Positions 1-11,739 of a stretch of 64,000 nt of DNA are shown piece by piece. Position numbers and translations under genes: made by a program. The DNA comes from Mangifera indica (Eukaryota; Streptophyta; Magnoliopsida; Sapindales; Anacardiaceae). Position 1 is the first letter of the stretch. Each line of letters starts with the position of its first letter. Below the pieces are notes generated by a model. It did no database searches and was not told the origin of the DNA. It saw only the letters and a list, made by a program, of their open reading frames with translations. The stretch spans positions 62,001 to 126,000 of the forward strand of contig NC_058147.1 in the NCBI RefSeq assembly GCF_011075055.1, given 5' to 3'.

Positions 1-191
1 TTAAACCGTCCAACAATCATGGTAACAATTTCAGTAATATCCAATGCATAAACTGTCAATCTAAAATAATCAAATTTAGATTTTTATGTGGATACGAGCT
101 AGTTCAAGAAGAACTTAAATCTCTAACAGAAGTGCATACTACATTTAACTAGAAAATAAAATTATAAGGAAGAAGGTTGCGAAAAATTTAC

Positions 192-402
192 ATTTTTGTA
201 CATCGAAGAACTGCATTGCAGTTTGAAGTGCCTCGGCATACTTCTTTTCAACGGCGCCGGGGGGACCGGGAACCGGAGCTGGCTTACTGGAGTGGCTAGT
301 TTTCTTCTTTAATGTGTAAACAATAGCGCCGACAACCAGAGCTAATATGACTATTACCAAGAACCACCCGAAGCAGCCCCTGGACTTTGATTTGTCGCCC
401 AT
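192..402 (-). CDS. GH9 endoglucanase, membrane-anchored (first exon only)
   Basis: First coding exon of a plant glycosyl hydrolase family 9 beta-1,4-endoglucanase of the GH9B5/GH9B7 type (At1g19940/At1g75680), acting on cell-wall glucans. The 70 residues show a short basic N-terminus (MGDKSKSRG), one hydrophobic span at about residues 11-31 serving as a signal anchor, a basic stop (KKK), a Pro-rich linker (PVPGPPG) and the start of the catalytic domain (KKYAEALQTAMQFFDVQK). The ATG is at 400-402. The donor GTAAAT follows position 192 and leaves phase 1, as expected for the following Ser codon. The remaining exons and all catalytic residues lie to the left of the window. No second exon is visible in 1-190, which reads as intron. 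Identity is firm at family level from this N-terminal block; completeness cannot be judged. Confidence 0.85.
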
Positions 403-1574
403 TTTCTCACAATGGCGTCAAGCTATCAGATCTAAAATGTTGGCATCCAACAAAGCAGAGGCAGTGAAATGCGAGTGGCAGCTGGATCTGGCCAAATCAC
501 AAAAATTACACATAAATATGTTTTTACAGTTGTTTCTTTGGACACCGACGGTGTCATTCACGCGGGATAAATTGGGTTTTTTCCAACAGAATGAATGACT
601 GAAATGCCACTAGTCAAGCAAGGTAGAAGAAAGGGATTGAAGCTGTCCAGTGAGATTTGGATTGGACTGCTCACCGACTCACCTTTGATCTTAAGCAAGG
701 TAGTCCAGTTCCAGTTGCAGAGTCTACATCCTTGAGGTTGGACCCTTTTTGGTTTTTGATCCTGTTCCAAGCCCATCCCATTCCCTTAGTTTTCTTAATT
801 TTATTCAGAGCCCATCCCAATCCCCTTCATTATTGTATAGTAGATTGCTCTTGCGCTAGGCACACTGTTACCATTCCATTAGATAATTTATGAAGAAGAT
901 ATTTCTTTATTTATATGAATAAAAGTAGATAAAAAGAAAAATAAATTCCTTTAATTAATTTGCCCTGTTGAATAGCATTTCATTTGCGGTGTGAAAGGTT
1001 TTTCTTTAAATGTTAGCTTTTTATCTTCTGATGTTTCCATGTAATTAGTCACCATATAGAGTAGCCAAAAATGCAGAGGCAACAGAAAGTTGTATAGCAT
1101 TTCATTTGCCGACCCATTTAAGACTACCTGCAACATATTTTGTAAGAAAATAGATCATCCGAGAAGAGAATAAATAATAATAATAACGTGATTTTAAATT
1201 CAGTCCCGGTGGCTGAAACCATCATCTCGAGAAAAAGGCCATCTGAAACACCGACTTTTTTGGGTCAAAGGTGCAGAGATCAAGAAATACTTAAAGCCAG
1301 GCCAGAGCCATGTCAGAGATGGTTGCTGCCTGATCAAAGCTGAGGAGAGGGTACAACCAATTGCATTAAAGCACTGGATGAGATGAAAAAAACCATTTAG
1401 GAACAACTATACTTTGCAGCCTTGTACCTCTTTGATAATCTCAACCCAAGGGAAACCTACGTATCTTTGAAAGGTAACCTGGTTGCAAGAAGTGTGGTAA
1501 GAATATAACCGCATGTAGTTTAATTTGGGGATGCAGTTTGGGCGTTTTTGAAGTGTAAAGAATCTTGCAACAGT
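403..1574. other. Upstream region of the GH9 gene and spacer
   Basis: No convincing coding exon. The stretch just above 402 should hold the promoter and 5' UTR of the GH9 gene. A 20-bp phrase containing atagcatttcatttgc occurs twice, near 972 and near 1094, about 120 bp apart. Short open frames here lack codon bias and splice context. Confidence 0.5.
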
Positions 1575-1817
1575 TTATTTCGGCATAGCTGGCTTGTTCA
1601 TTGTGGCATCAAAGATACAGGACTTTTTAGCAATGAAATCAAGTTCATATGCACAAACATGCAATTTTGAAGCTTCTAGTTGTTCATTTATAAACTGAGC
1701 ATGTGAGATATGACTGTCCAACACTGAAAACGCCTTTCGACCATGTAAATTGCAGTATTCTTGGTCAAAATTACTTTCAGATCCGATAATACTTTGCGAG
1801 AGGGGACTACTACACAT
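1575..1817 (-). CDS. Orphan exon-like open frame, unknown protein
   Basis: An 80-codon open frame with protein-like composition (for example HAQFINEQLEASKLHVCAYE) ends in a normal stop at 1575. It is preceded by a possible acceptor (GCAAG) at its right edge, so it could be the last exon of a minus-strand gene. I do not recognise the family, and I cannot find upstream exons between 1818 and 2778, where poly-A and repeat-like sequence lie. It may be a stranded exon or gene fragment. Confidence 0.3.
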   Translation of the reverse strand: MCSSPLSQSIIGSESNFDQEYCNLHGRKAFSVLDSHISHAQFINEQLEASKLHVCAYELDFIAKKSCIFDATMNKPAMPK

Positions 1818-2778
1818 CTTGCTTTCTCAACAAGTCAAAGCAATTTGCTAACAGGACCATTTACTACAGAAAAAAAAAAAAAAAAACAGTGATAAGAATG
1901 GATTCGAATCAGGTTGAACCCAAACAAGTACCAGCTCAAATTCGGACTCCACTCACTCGAGTTAGTAAACAGTAACATTATAGAAAGAGAAGAATTGCAA
2001 AGAAAAAAAAGAATTATTAGAGAGCAACAAAAGCCACAGACAATACAAACTTTGATGCAACGACCTCGACAAGACATTGATCTCAAACTAAACTCAAGCT
2101 CAATAAGTTAATCTTTTTTCAGCTTGAGCTCTACTCATTCGAACCAAACCAAAACTAACTTGACTCAAATCCACCTCTAATCAACAAACATTCAATTTAA
2201 AATCGTCTTAAGCCCTTTTCTGTTTAGTTATATTGAGCACTTCATTATTAGCACTAACATAAGCCCTATAGAATGTTCAACATTAGACTCATGCCACCAA
2301 AACTTAGTAGTATAAAAGATCATTTACTAATGTCATTCAATAAACATAATAATCTTGAAAAACAAGTCAGAATCCAAAAACTAATATAGAACCAATTAAA
2401 TTGAGAAAGAAAACTTTGTGATACATCAGAACTTAAAAAGGACTGCACACTTATTAGGCTGCAGGACTTCAAACAAATCATAAAGTTGCAGACCAAAAAA
2501 TGGAATGTTCACATTTTTTCTTTCATTAATTGATAAATATGATTTCCTCTTTGCCACCCTCATATCCTCCCCCCAAAATATAGAAATTATTCTTCCTGCT
2601 CTATTTGCTACTGCTAATTCGAACAATGGCCTGCATAAAAGGGTAAATTGAACTACTACATGCTAGGTTCTCTTCTGTTTCTAAGAAGCACAACACAGTA
2701 GTAGTTAAAACATAAGAATCAGAAAGAAACCAGTATTTACCTATCCATTTGTGTATATGTATCATCTCCTGGTAAAAA
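1818..2778. other. Non-coding spacer
   Basis: A 19-base A-run at about 1869-1886, then AT-rich DNA and a segment (about 1905-2170) with the loose 'ctcgagctcaaactcaa' phrases that recur through the window. This is presumably the 3' flank of the DPH5 locus. Nothing coding is supported. Confidence 0.5.
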
Positions 2779-4784
2779 TCAAGCAGTCACATTGTTGTTT
2801 GGATGAATATCATCTTTCAGCTTGTAAAAATCTAGCATTTCTTCTTCCACTGGATGTGTCTTGCCTACAATAACTAGACAATGTAAAGGTGCTCCAAAAT
2901 CAACCATCTGAAGTTGCACCATTGTACCAGCAACAATCATCTGATCCTCACAGCCAAGCCGAGCAAACCCCACACAATCAGTGTCTTCGTTGAATGCTTC
3001 CAAAAGAAGAAGAAAAAGGAGAAAATCAATGCTAGAATTCGTACAAATGATTGTGTCTTCTACTTTAAAACTAAAATTTTAAAACATAGCAAATCTGAGA
3101 TATAATTGCAATGCAATTCATAATTTCAGCAGATGAAAATATAGAAGCAGCTACGCTGCCCGCAATATATGATTGTCATACATCCAGAGGGTATGATACC
3201 CAAACAACAAAACCCGCATTGAGAACACATTAAAGAAAAACAGACTGAACAAATGAATCCAAAGCATCTTTCATAGTAGATATATTTTGGATATATTTTC
3301 ACATAACCAAAAGATGAAATTAAAAAATATTATCAACAAGACTATCATGATCCTATTCATTTACATTTTGAGCTCCACTATACAGTTCACCAAACTTGTT
3401 AATTGGACCAAAAGTTTTAACTTAAAAAGGGAATCTTTAATAAAAATATTGAGGTAATTGTAATTCATGATACTTACCAGATTCTCCTCTAATTTGCTCA
3501 ACCTCCAAAAGCTGCTCAATAGCAGTTTTTATTGTCATAAATCTGGGCGGTTCATATTGCTTCTTTCCCCTGAAGAAGTTCAACAGGTAAACCAAAAAAT
3601 GTAATTAGTACAATGTAGAACTGCATGAATGATAAGAAGCATTATATAGTACTCCTATGCTATAAGTCAACAAAGACCTGCACAAAGATTCAAAGGAAGG
3701 TTCTTTGACGCGTATATCTGCAATGACAAAAAAAAATTGTGAGCTTTTGCTATAAATGTATAAGACTTATGATTCGGTATCTTTAACAGATCAGAAAAGA
3801 AGCCGTAACCCATGAAGAAACAAGAATAGCTTTAAGATGTGAATCATCGGTGTTATTACTACATATATATCCAAGAGAACAGAAGAAATGTATAAGACAA
3901 ATTACTAACTGCTTCACGTTTATCGGGAAGAACAGAAGAAAAGCTCACCTAACAAGCAGAAGGTGTGCAATCCAAGAGAACGATTTCTCTGAATTTTCTC
4001 ATAAAAGCTATCAGGTCTCCAAGTTTCAGTAAAAAATGGAATGGAAACTGTCTCTCCATAGCGGTAGAGTTGTAACCCGCAAATTCCAACTGCATTCATC
4101 ACTGATGCATTATAAACGACCTGGACCTGAACCCCCAACTTCTTGGCTCGCACAACCAAATCACTATGTGTTGTGGCTCTGCACCCCAAACCATATAAGA
4201 AGCTTTGAAAGCAAGAAATAATGAGTTGATGAAGAAAAACCCACAAAACATAGAAAGAGACAAGCCCGGCATAAAGTAGAGAAGATCCCAAATAAAATTT
4301 CAAACCAAGCTCCACCAAAACATACAAATGACTACAATACAATCCTAATTCATATTCAAGGGAAAACATAATTTAGCCACTTGAGGCATTTGTCAAGCAC
4401 TTAAAAATATTACACATTCCAGTAATGAAGAAATGAAAAGCAATTTAGAATACCCAAATGGATCACCAACAACCAGAAAAGTCACGTCAGAGAGTCGAGC
4501 TTCAGAGAGAATAACATCTGCCTTCTCTTCTACCGTTTCTCTATCAGCTACGGCAACTGGAGTTCCATATAGCTTTTCCTGACCAAAGAAAAAAGTTTAG
4601 GGGTTTAGAGGAAGCAATAAAAAGTATGAAGTGAAAGAACGGTGAAATTTGAAAATGCCAGAGTGGAAATTCCATCCGCAGAAAGACCGAAAGAGAGAAG
4701 AGAAGTGTAGGCTTCAATATAAACCTTCTCGCATTTTCAAGCTGCGTCTGTACCTCTTATACGCGGTTTGATTCCAATGATTGA

Positions 4785-5724
4785 AGGGCCTCAACATAAT
4801 CTATTTTTTATTATTTTATTTAATTTTTCAATAATATTAATATAAAAGATTATATTATTAATATTAATATAAAAAATAATATATATGATGGTATAAGAGA
4901 TTAAAAAATTATTAAAATAATCTTGATTTTATTATAATTATATTATTATTTATTAATTTTTTAATACAAAAATAAATTTATTTTTAATTAATATAATAAA
5001 TAATTTAAAAATATTTAAAAATAATTATATTCAAAGGCATTTAAGTAAAATAATTTATCAATATTTTTTTATTACTTTTAATCAAACACAATAATTATTT
5101 ATACTTATCAAATTTTATCAAACATTGTAATCATTTATATCCAGTAATTTTTTAAGTACTCTATTTTTAAGGGTCGTTTGGTTATAATGTTTTAAAAATT
5201 ATTTTTGTAATCTATCTTTTATTATTTATATTAACTTGTTTGGTTTGTCAATAATAAAATATTACAGTAATTTTCTATTACCAATACTGACGTGACAGGT
5301 AATATAGGTGGTAATCTAATTACTGTCTTTATCTTAGGTATTAAAAGATTATTCAGGTAATCTTGATTTTATTACAATTATATTATTATTTATTAATTTT
5401 TTAAGACAAAAATAAATTTATTTTTAATTAATATAACAAATAATATAAAAAAATATTTAAAAATAATTATATTCAAGGGTATTTAAGTAAAATAATTTAC
5501 TAGTATTTTTTTAGTACCGTTAACCAAATACATTAATTATTTATATTATCCATTTTTACCAAATTTTATCAAACGTAATAATAATTTATATTTAATAATC
5601 TTCTCAATAATTTATTTTCAAGGTAATCTCTTTATTTTGATAATAAAACATTATCCAAACCAAACGCCCCTTAAGGTAATCTATTTATTTTGGTAATAAA
5701 ACATTATCCAAACCAAACACCCTC
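4785..5724. mobile_element. Outer MITE copy A (interrupted)
   Basis: AT-rich element inside the DPH5 5' region. Positions 4897-5165 align closely to 5350-5580 of copy B. Its right end at 5675-5724 duplicates the right end of copy B (aaaacattatccaaacca...). Copy B sits inside it. The left terminus near 4785 (agggcctcaac...) is degraded relative to the GGGYGTTTGGTT terminal repeat, so that boundary is approximate. Confidence 0.65.
5171..5670. mobile_element. Inner MITE copy B with TTAA duplication
   Basis: A 500-bp element with terminal inverted repeats: left gggtcgtttggttataatg, right the complement of ggggcgtttggtttggataatg. It is flanked by TTAA at 5167-5170 and 5671-5674, consistent with a 4-bp target duplication. 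It has no coding capacity. It is inserted into copy A. Confidence 0.75.
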
Positions 5725-5828
5725 TTAAAGTAATGTTTTTCTTGTCATTGAGTCCAAGACCTACTATGTATAACATCTTTCTCTTTTTTCGCTAAACCCT
5801 ACATCTCCTTACTTTACTAACCCAAATG

Positions 5829-7440
5829 TGTTAGAAATATATGTTAGAGTTATAAGTGTAAAAGTTGAAGTTCATATTACACAAAACTAATTAATTTGTA
5901 TTAAAATCTAACCCACACACATATATGTCACACACTCACTTATATTGAGTTTATTAGATGTAAGACTTTAGTCTCTAATCCCGCACTTAAGTGTAATCAC
6001 CTAAACTATTAGACCTGTCATTTGACTTGTGCTCTAATATTATGTCATAATATATATTAAACTTATTAGTGTGGAGATTGAAACTCATATTATACAAAAT
6101 CAATTGGCTTATGTTAGTCTCCAACACTCTCGCACAAGTACAACCATCTAAATTGTTAGACTGGTTGTTTGACTTGTATTCTGATACTATATCGAAATAT
6201 ATATTGAGTATATAAGTGTAGAGATTGAAACTCATATTACATAAAACCAATTGACGTATATTAACCACCAATCCAGAAACTTATATACCATGTTAGACTT
6301 GTCATTTGGCTTGTGTGTTAATATCGTATTGAAATATATATTGAGATACCATATCGAAATATATATTAAGTCTATAAATGTGGAGATTGAACTCTATATT
6401 ATACAAAACCAATTGACTTGTATTAAATGTAATTTACACACTTATATATCACTCACTTAAATTGCATTTATTATATGTGAGACTTTAGTCACCTAGAGTG
6501 TTAAATCTGTCGTTTGACTCACCAAGTTTTTGACTAGATGCGTTGTTACTTGTAACTATGAACACTTTACGCTGTTAGGTCTATCGTTTAGGTTGTACTC
6601 TAATACCATATTAGAAATATATATTAAACTTACAAGTGTGAAGATTGAAACTCATATTACACAAAATTAATTGGTTTATGTTAAAATTCAATCCACACAC
6701 TTATATACTACTAACTTCTATTGCATTTATTAGATGTGAGAGTTTAGTCTTCAACACCCTCGCTTAAGTACAACCACATAGAGTGTTAGATCTGCAGTTT
6801 AGTGTAACAAGTTTTTTGGTACCCATGCACCTAGCCAAAAATAGGTTAAGTCAAACGATGAGTTTAACAATCTAAAATGTTTATAAATATAAGTGACAAC
6901 ACACTTAACCAAAAATCAATTGAGTCGAACGGCGAATCTAACAGCTTATAGTGATTGCACTTGAGTGAGAGTGTTGAAAACTCAAACAAAAAAAAAAAAA
7001 AGACTCTAATATATAATAAAATTGAGTAAAGTGAGTGATACATAAGTGTGTAGATTGAACTTTAATACAAGTCAATTGGTTTTATGTAATATGAGTTTCA
7101 ATCTTCACACTTGTAAGTCTAATATATATTTTCGATATAGTATTAGAGCATAAACTAAACGACGGATCTAACACTCTAAAGTATTTTTTATACAAGTGAT
7201 AACATATTCAATCAAAAATTGATTGAGTCAAATAGTAGATCAACACACTAAATAGTTACACTTAAACAGAAATTTTGAAAATTAAAATATTTTATTTAAC
7301 AAATGTAATATAAATAAGTGATATATAAATATATAGATTAAATTTTAATATAAATAAATTAGTTTTATATAATATAAATTTTAAATTTTAAAATTTTAAG
7401 TTTAATATATATATATCCGATTTAATGAAATTAAAAAAAT
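5829..7440. repeat. TRIM-like LTR cluster with an inverted part
   Basis: About 150-bp units recur here. Read on the minus strand each begins TGTTGRAGACT, carries a TATATAAG box, contains ATATGAGTTTCAATCTTCAC and ends near ATATATATTTCTAACA/ATA. It is then followed by a degenerate initiator-Met tRNA primer site (TGGTATTAGAGTACAA near 6592-6607). A purine tract (GCGAGGG) precedes the unit start near 6755. Forward matches of the 'gattgaaactcatatta' core occur near 5870, 6078, 6218, 6385 and 6645. Two units from about 6972 and about 7320 are in the opposite orientation. LTR + PBS + polypurine tract without coding sequence is the definition of a terminal-repeat retrotransposon in miniature. The array is decayed. 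Confidence 0.7.
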
Positions 7441-7794
7441 AAAATAAGGCGAAGACGCAATTTAATTCAGAGGACAAGACAGATCAGAAAATGGCCAAGG
7501 AGTTTGAAAATGTTGAGGAAATGCTACGTCAAGAAGTTACCAAGTCGCAGAGAAAGGCCTTTTGTATGGTTTAAAAGATGATTCTCTTCCCTTTTTGTCT
7601 TTTATAAAATTCGATTTCGAGCTCTGTAGGAGAGATGGGTTTTGCACAGTAAACCGGAGATTGGTTTCAATACAGGGTCAGTAAAGGAAACTGTTACAAT
7701 TTTCCTTTTTTAAAATATCAAATTAAAAAATAGCTAATTTTTCATTAGATTTTTTAAGGTTCCTATAAACGGTATGTAATCAATCGAATTGTGG
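7441..7794. other. Spacer with a 27-codon open frame
   Basis: An ATG at 7491 opens a 27-codon frame (MAKEFENVEEMLRQEVTKSQ...) with plausible codon use, ending at 7574. No splice continuation or homology was recognised. It may be a short exon relic or chance. Confidence 0.25.
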
Positions 7795-8718
7795 AATGAA
7801 GGACTGTTTTTCACCTAAATTTTAACCTAAATTAAAAAATACAGTCATAACAGATGCAAAATTCAAACACTCATCCATAAATTAATTTTTGTTAAAATTT
7901 TGAATTAAAAGAAAGTGTAAAATTATCATTTTATCCTTAAATCATAAAACCCTAAAAATTTATTAAATTTTTCCCCTTTAGTTTGAAAACTAGCAATTTT
8001 TTTTTAGAATTAAGTTTTAAAAAATTCACTTTTTCTCTTAGAATTTCGATTTTACGAACAAACCTTTCCCTTTCAGACAATCAATACTGTCCGACCATCC
8101 CTCTCCCTTCTTCCAGACCACCCATCTTTCGTCCGACGCTTAGAGGCATGGATCTCAACTAGCATCTCCCCATCTTTTGAGCAAATTGTCTCTTCTTTTT
8201 TTGCTCGATTCTTCTTGGTGTCATCCAATCATCTGTTGTCGTGGTCCCAACGTCTCTCGTAGTCGTCCAACATCATCTCATCCTTGTCATTGCTGAATCG
8301 AGCATCGTGGCTGAGATCGACAAATCATGCAACATTGCCCAAGTGTCCTTCGAATATGATAAATGGGTAGCTGTCCGAGCATCGAAAGAAAGATGGGTGG
8401 TCGCCCTTCCTTCTTCTTTGGTCTTCGGTGAAAAGATTGGTGGGGAAAGTTGGCTCTAATCGCTGGAGAAAAAAACCTTAAAAATTTCAAACCTTAGAGG
8501 AGAAATTATGACTTTTCAAAGTTGATGTATAGGGTGAAAGTAAATTTTCAAAACTTTGAGGGGGAAAATAAAATAAAATTATATATTTTTAAATATTATT
8601 GTTAAAATGATGGTTTTACCACAAAAGTTAGTCCATAGGTGAATATTTGAATTTTTTATTTGTTATTGATGTGCTTTTAAATTTCAACTAAAACTTGAAT
8701 GGAAAATAGTTCTTTGAC
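7795..8718. mobile_element. Non-autonomous long-TIR DNA element
   Basis: The first ~100 bp (from aatgaaggactgtttttcacc) pair imperfectly with the inverted last ~100 bp (ending gaaaatagttctttgacc). Shared blocks include caaaattcaaacactcatcc against ggtgaatatttgaatttttt. The interior has two G+C-rich patches without a gene. No clear target duplication was seen. A related half-copy lies at about 49022-49430. Confidence 0.6.
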
Positions 8719-8897
8719 CAAAATTGTGATATGATATTTCTGAGTCTTAATAATAACAAAATTTTTTACACTGCAAATTGTGACTTGGTGATATTATACA
8801 TTTTCTTATAAATATTAAGATTTAGTTGATTAAATTAACTCCATAGTTGAATTATAATTACCAAGTTCCAATCAAATTTGACTGATGGGGAAATTTG

Positions 8898-8942
8898 TAC
8901 CACAAATCAAAGTTGTACCTCAAATCAAAGTGGTACCTCATA
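8898..8942. repeat. 18-bp tandem repeat, about 2.5 copies
   Basis: The unit gtaccacaaatcaaagtt is followed by gtacctcaaatcaaagtg and then gtacctcat. Short local duplication in non-coding DNA. Confidence 0.7.
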
Positions 8943-9249
8943 TTAAGACATAAAGAAGGGAAAATATATGTATACAAATAAATAAATAAGTTGTTTCAGG
9001 TGAAAAAAAAAAAATCAAAAGAAAGAAAAGGATTTGTTCATCTTTCCTCCTTGCTCAACTTTGGCCTTTTTTATCTGTCAAGAGTCCAAAATCATGGCTA
9101 ACATTTTCTTGTTGATCTTCAGAAATCATCTTTGAATTCTCTGTATAATCGAAACATACACTCTTATTAGCAACATGATGCAAATAATTCTCATGTAACA
9201 CTTGAATCTTAATGGTCTCCAAGGTGGCTATAGAGACCACAATTTTGTA

Positions 9250-10017
9250 CTCAATTCCTAAGCCTACCAGAATCTATAATATCAATTCATCTTTATGGAC
9301 AAAATGTCTAGCAAGATTCAACTCATCCCCCAGGTCTTTCATCTTGTCAAAATACTCAGTAACATTCACCTGCCCCTTCCTTGTGTTCTGAAGTTGCATT
9401 TTCAACTGTAGGATTCTAGATTGAGATTGTGACTCATAGAAATGTTCTAGAGTGTTCTATACCTCATAGGAGGTTTTTCAATTTGAGACCTTCTTTAGTA
9501 TACCTTCTGAAATATTGAATAGCAACCAAGTAGAGTTTGGTCTTTTCTTTTCCAAATTAAGTAATTTAGGATTGGAATGTTAATGGCTTCTTCTGTCCCT
9601 AGACTTGGTGTGAGGAAGGTGTTGGGTTTTGGTCTTGTCCCATTAATTAGGGCCTCCAAATCATTAGCTTCGATGGGAGGTATAACCTCAGTCTTCTAAG
9701 TTTTGTAGTTGTTAAGCTCCAACTTTGTGGGAACTGTGAAGTTGAAAGTAGAAGGAAGGAATGTGTTCTGTAGGGAAGCATTCAAGCTAGTTATATCTAT
9801 CATCATTCTTAGACCTGCTCTGATACCAAGTTAGAAAATGATTAATTTCAAGAAGAGTAGAAGCAAGGATGCACTGATGAATGAGACTCGAATATTATTG
9901 CTTTTGTGAACCAATTTATATATACATAAACGTTTTTGTTATATTCTCATCTTCTAGGAAGTTTCCTAAAGAACAAAAGTTGTGAATCTTGTTGCTAGAC
10001 CACCCGCAATTTTAACA
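9250..10017 (-). mobile_element. Copia gag and 5' LTR fragment
   Basis: Minus-strand remnant of a Ty1/Copia element. A 5' LTR of about 180 bp (10017 down to about 9835) starts TGTTAAAATTG and contains a TATATAAATTGG box. The primer site TGGTATCAGAGC follows at about 9817-9830. Next is a gag reading frame broken by stops; it keeps the UBN2-like gag segment (QLKMQLQNTRKGQ, YFDKMKDLGDELNLAR) around 9280-9410. The rest of the element is missing, so this is a truncated insertion. Confidence 0.75.
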
Positions 10018-11739
10018 AACTTTTTGCACTGCCACCATGCTACCAGAGTTGTTTCTCCCCTGCAATGTCACTTGGCTACTCATTCTTTCACAAGAAGTAA
10101 CGGACCATGTTTTTCTCAGGATCGATAGCTCTAATCTGTGGATAAAACAGTGGTGACAGTTGGTTTCTCGCAAAGAAAAAAGCAGTGGAAGTTAGAGAAA
10201 GCTTGAGAGGATAACAAAGAACTGTCGAGTGAAGACAAGTAGTGGAAGACAGTATTGACATGTTTTCTATAATTTCAGTTGAAATGTGTTTTTGAGGCAG
10301 ATGATTTAAAGACGGGTTGGTACTAGGAACAACGCCCTGCATATTTGGATATGTGGATAACAACCTTGACAACAGAGAGTTGGTGACTTGTGTATCACAA
10401 ACACCTCACGTGGCTCTCAACTTTCTCTTTTTATGGACTCTCTATCTCTTGACTTGAATCAACCCAATTTGATATTTCAGTTTTAGGAGAAGCCCCAAGG
10501 CTTTCTGGATAAAGAGGCCCTTGTTTCTTTGCTTAACAGATCCCCACCTGTTTGAAAGTAGCACTGAAGTTGAGTGACAACCTCTTTACCTTTTTGTGGG
10601 GGTATTGAAGTCAGAAATTAAATAACACAATTGGATCATAGAATAATATTTACTTGAGTTCTATGAAAGATTAAGGGCATCGGAGTACCAAACAGGCTAA
10701 TTGAGAGCAAATGAGATGAGATAAGAACCTTTGAAGCCCGTTCAGTTGCATTGGGCATTTCTTGATGTGGAATGGACCAACATCACTCAGTCTTACCTGT
10801 TAAACGTTGAATTCAAGGCTTTGGAATTGGAACCTCCCCAGACCACACGGATATATGCTTCCTTTCTTTTTAACTTTCCTGTTTCCTTGTTTATTTACAC
10901 AACACAGGGAAGCATATTCATCATCTCCATTTCTCTCAAGACAGTAGTTGTTCACGGAAGAAGCTATGTATATAATAAAGAAATGTTCCAATACCTCTGT
11001 CTGATTCTGTCATGCTAAACATGCATTATTCTTAAAGCTGAACTCTATCCGCCTAGCTTCAACTTTCTTTTTTGTAAAAGCTAAACGTAAATATGCATAG
11101 CCAGCGCACATGGATGGTGCAGAGCTTCACCCTTTTTTAATTCTACTGCCTTCTTGTAGGGGAGGGCTGCAGCAGATAAATATTCAAGCTTGTTTCGATT
11201 ACCAGAAATTTAACCACTTTAACAACCAAAAATTGTGCAGTGAGATTTTTACTTTCTACCTGAGCATCATTTTAGAAGATGATAATGTTTAAGATCATAC
11301 AATACCAGAAATTTAACCTCATTTAGAAGCAAAATGTCTGCAGTAAAATTCTAACCTATTCTGCCAGGGACCCTCCTCTTACAAGTTTCATTTCATCAGC
11401 CTCTTGTCTGCAAATTACAGTAGGCAAATTATTCTGCAGGGCATCATGTCAGAGTAAAGCTAAAGCAAAGATGCGATGCGGATGACACTAAAAGAAGCCT
11501 AAGCATGTACTGTAGCATAATAAAATAGATGGACTTCAAACATATTGAAAAAGTATTGGGGGTGGATAAATAATATCATTTCTTTAGCCGGTCCACATGT
11601 GAATACACACTTTTCAACATTGGTTAGACTCAACCATTCACGTCAGTCTGGAGTTCCGACAACACAAAAACCTACTATCTCTCACGGAACTCAAAATCAG
11701 ATTTTGAGTAAGTTTATAAACAAAGGGGAATGAATTTTT
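10018..11739. other. Spacer, one unassigned open frame
   Basis: A 94-codon minus-strand open frame at 10088-10372 (ending FYPQIRAIDPEKNMVRYFL) is the only candidate. It has no recognised homology and no clear splice partners. The rest, including 10731-11018 (+), looks like chance open frames. The right end should contain the HVA22 promoter. Confidence 0.4.

Larger units (their letters stand above)
2779..5776 (-). pseudogene. DPH5: DPH5 diphthine methyl ester synthase, 5' end disrupted
   Basis: DPH5 is the SAM-dependent methyltransferase that methylates the modified histidine of eEF2 during diphthamide synthesis. The downstream exons are intact and in phase: about 4730-4659 (KVYIEAYTSLLSFGL), 4578-4454, 4178-3949 ([20 protein letters not shown]), 3717-3678, 3569-3478 and 2996-2779 (CVGFARLG, GAPLHCLVIVG, stop). 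The N-terminal start, MLYIVGLGLNDKKNITLR, lies at 5776-5721, but its frame runs straight into MITE DNA. On the far side of the MITEs a TGA sits in frame just before the conserved KCEKVY, and no GT-AG splice I could find restores the frame. The SAM loop reads GLGLND instead of the usual GLGLGDE. The donor after exon KVYIE...STL is GC (CTG|GCATTT). Either a recently inactivated copy, or a gene with sequence errors at this spot. Confidence 0.75.

Noticed and set aside
1200..1406. Possible tRNA or exon near 1200
   Set aside because: No cloverleaf with T-loop and anticodon stem could be drawn and no homology was recognised.
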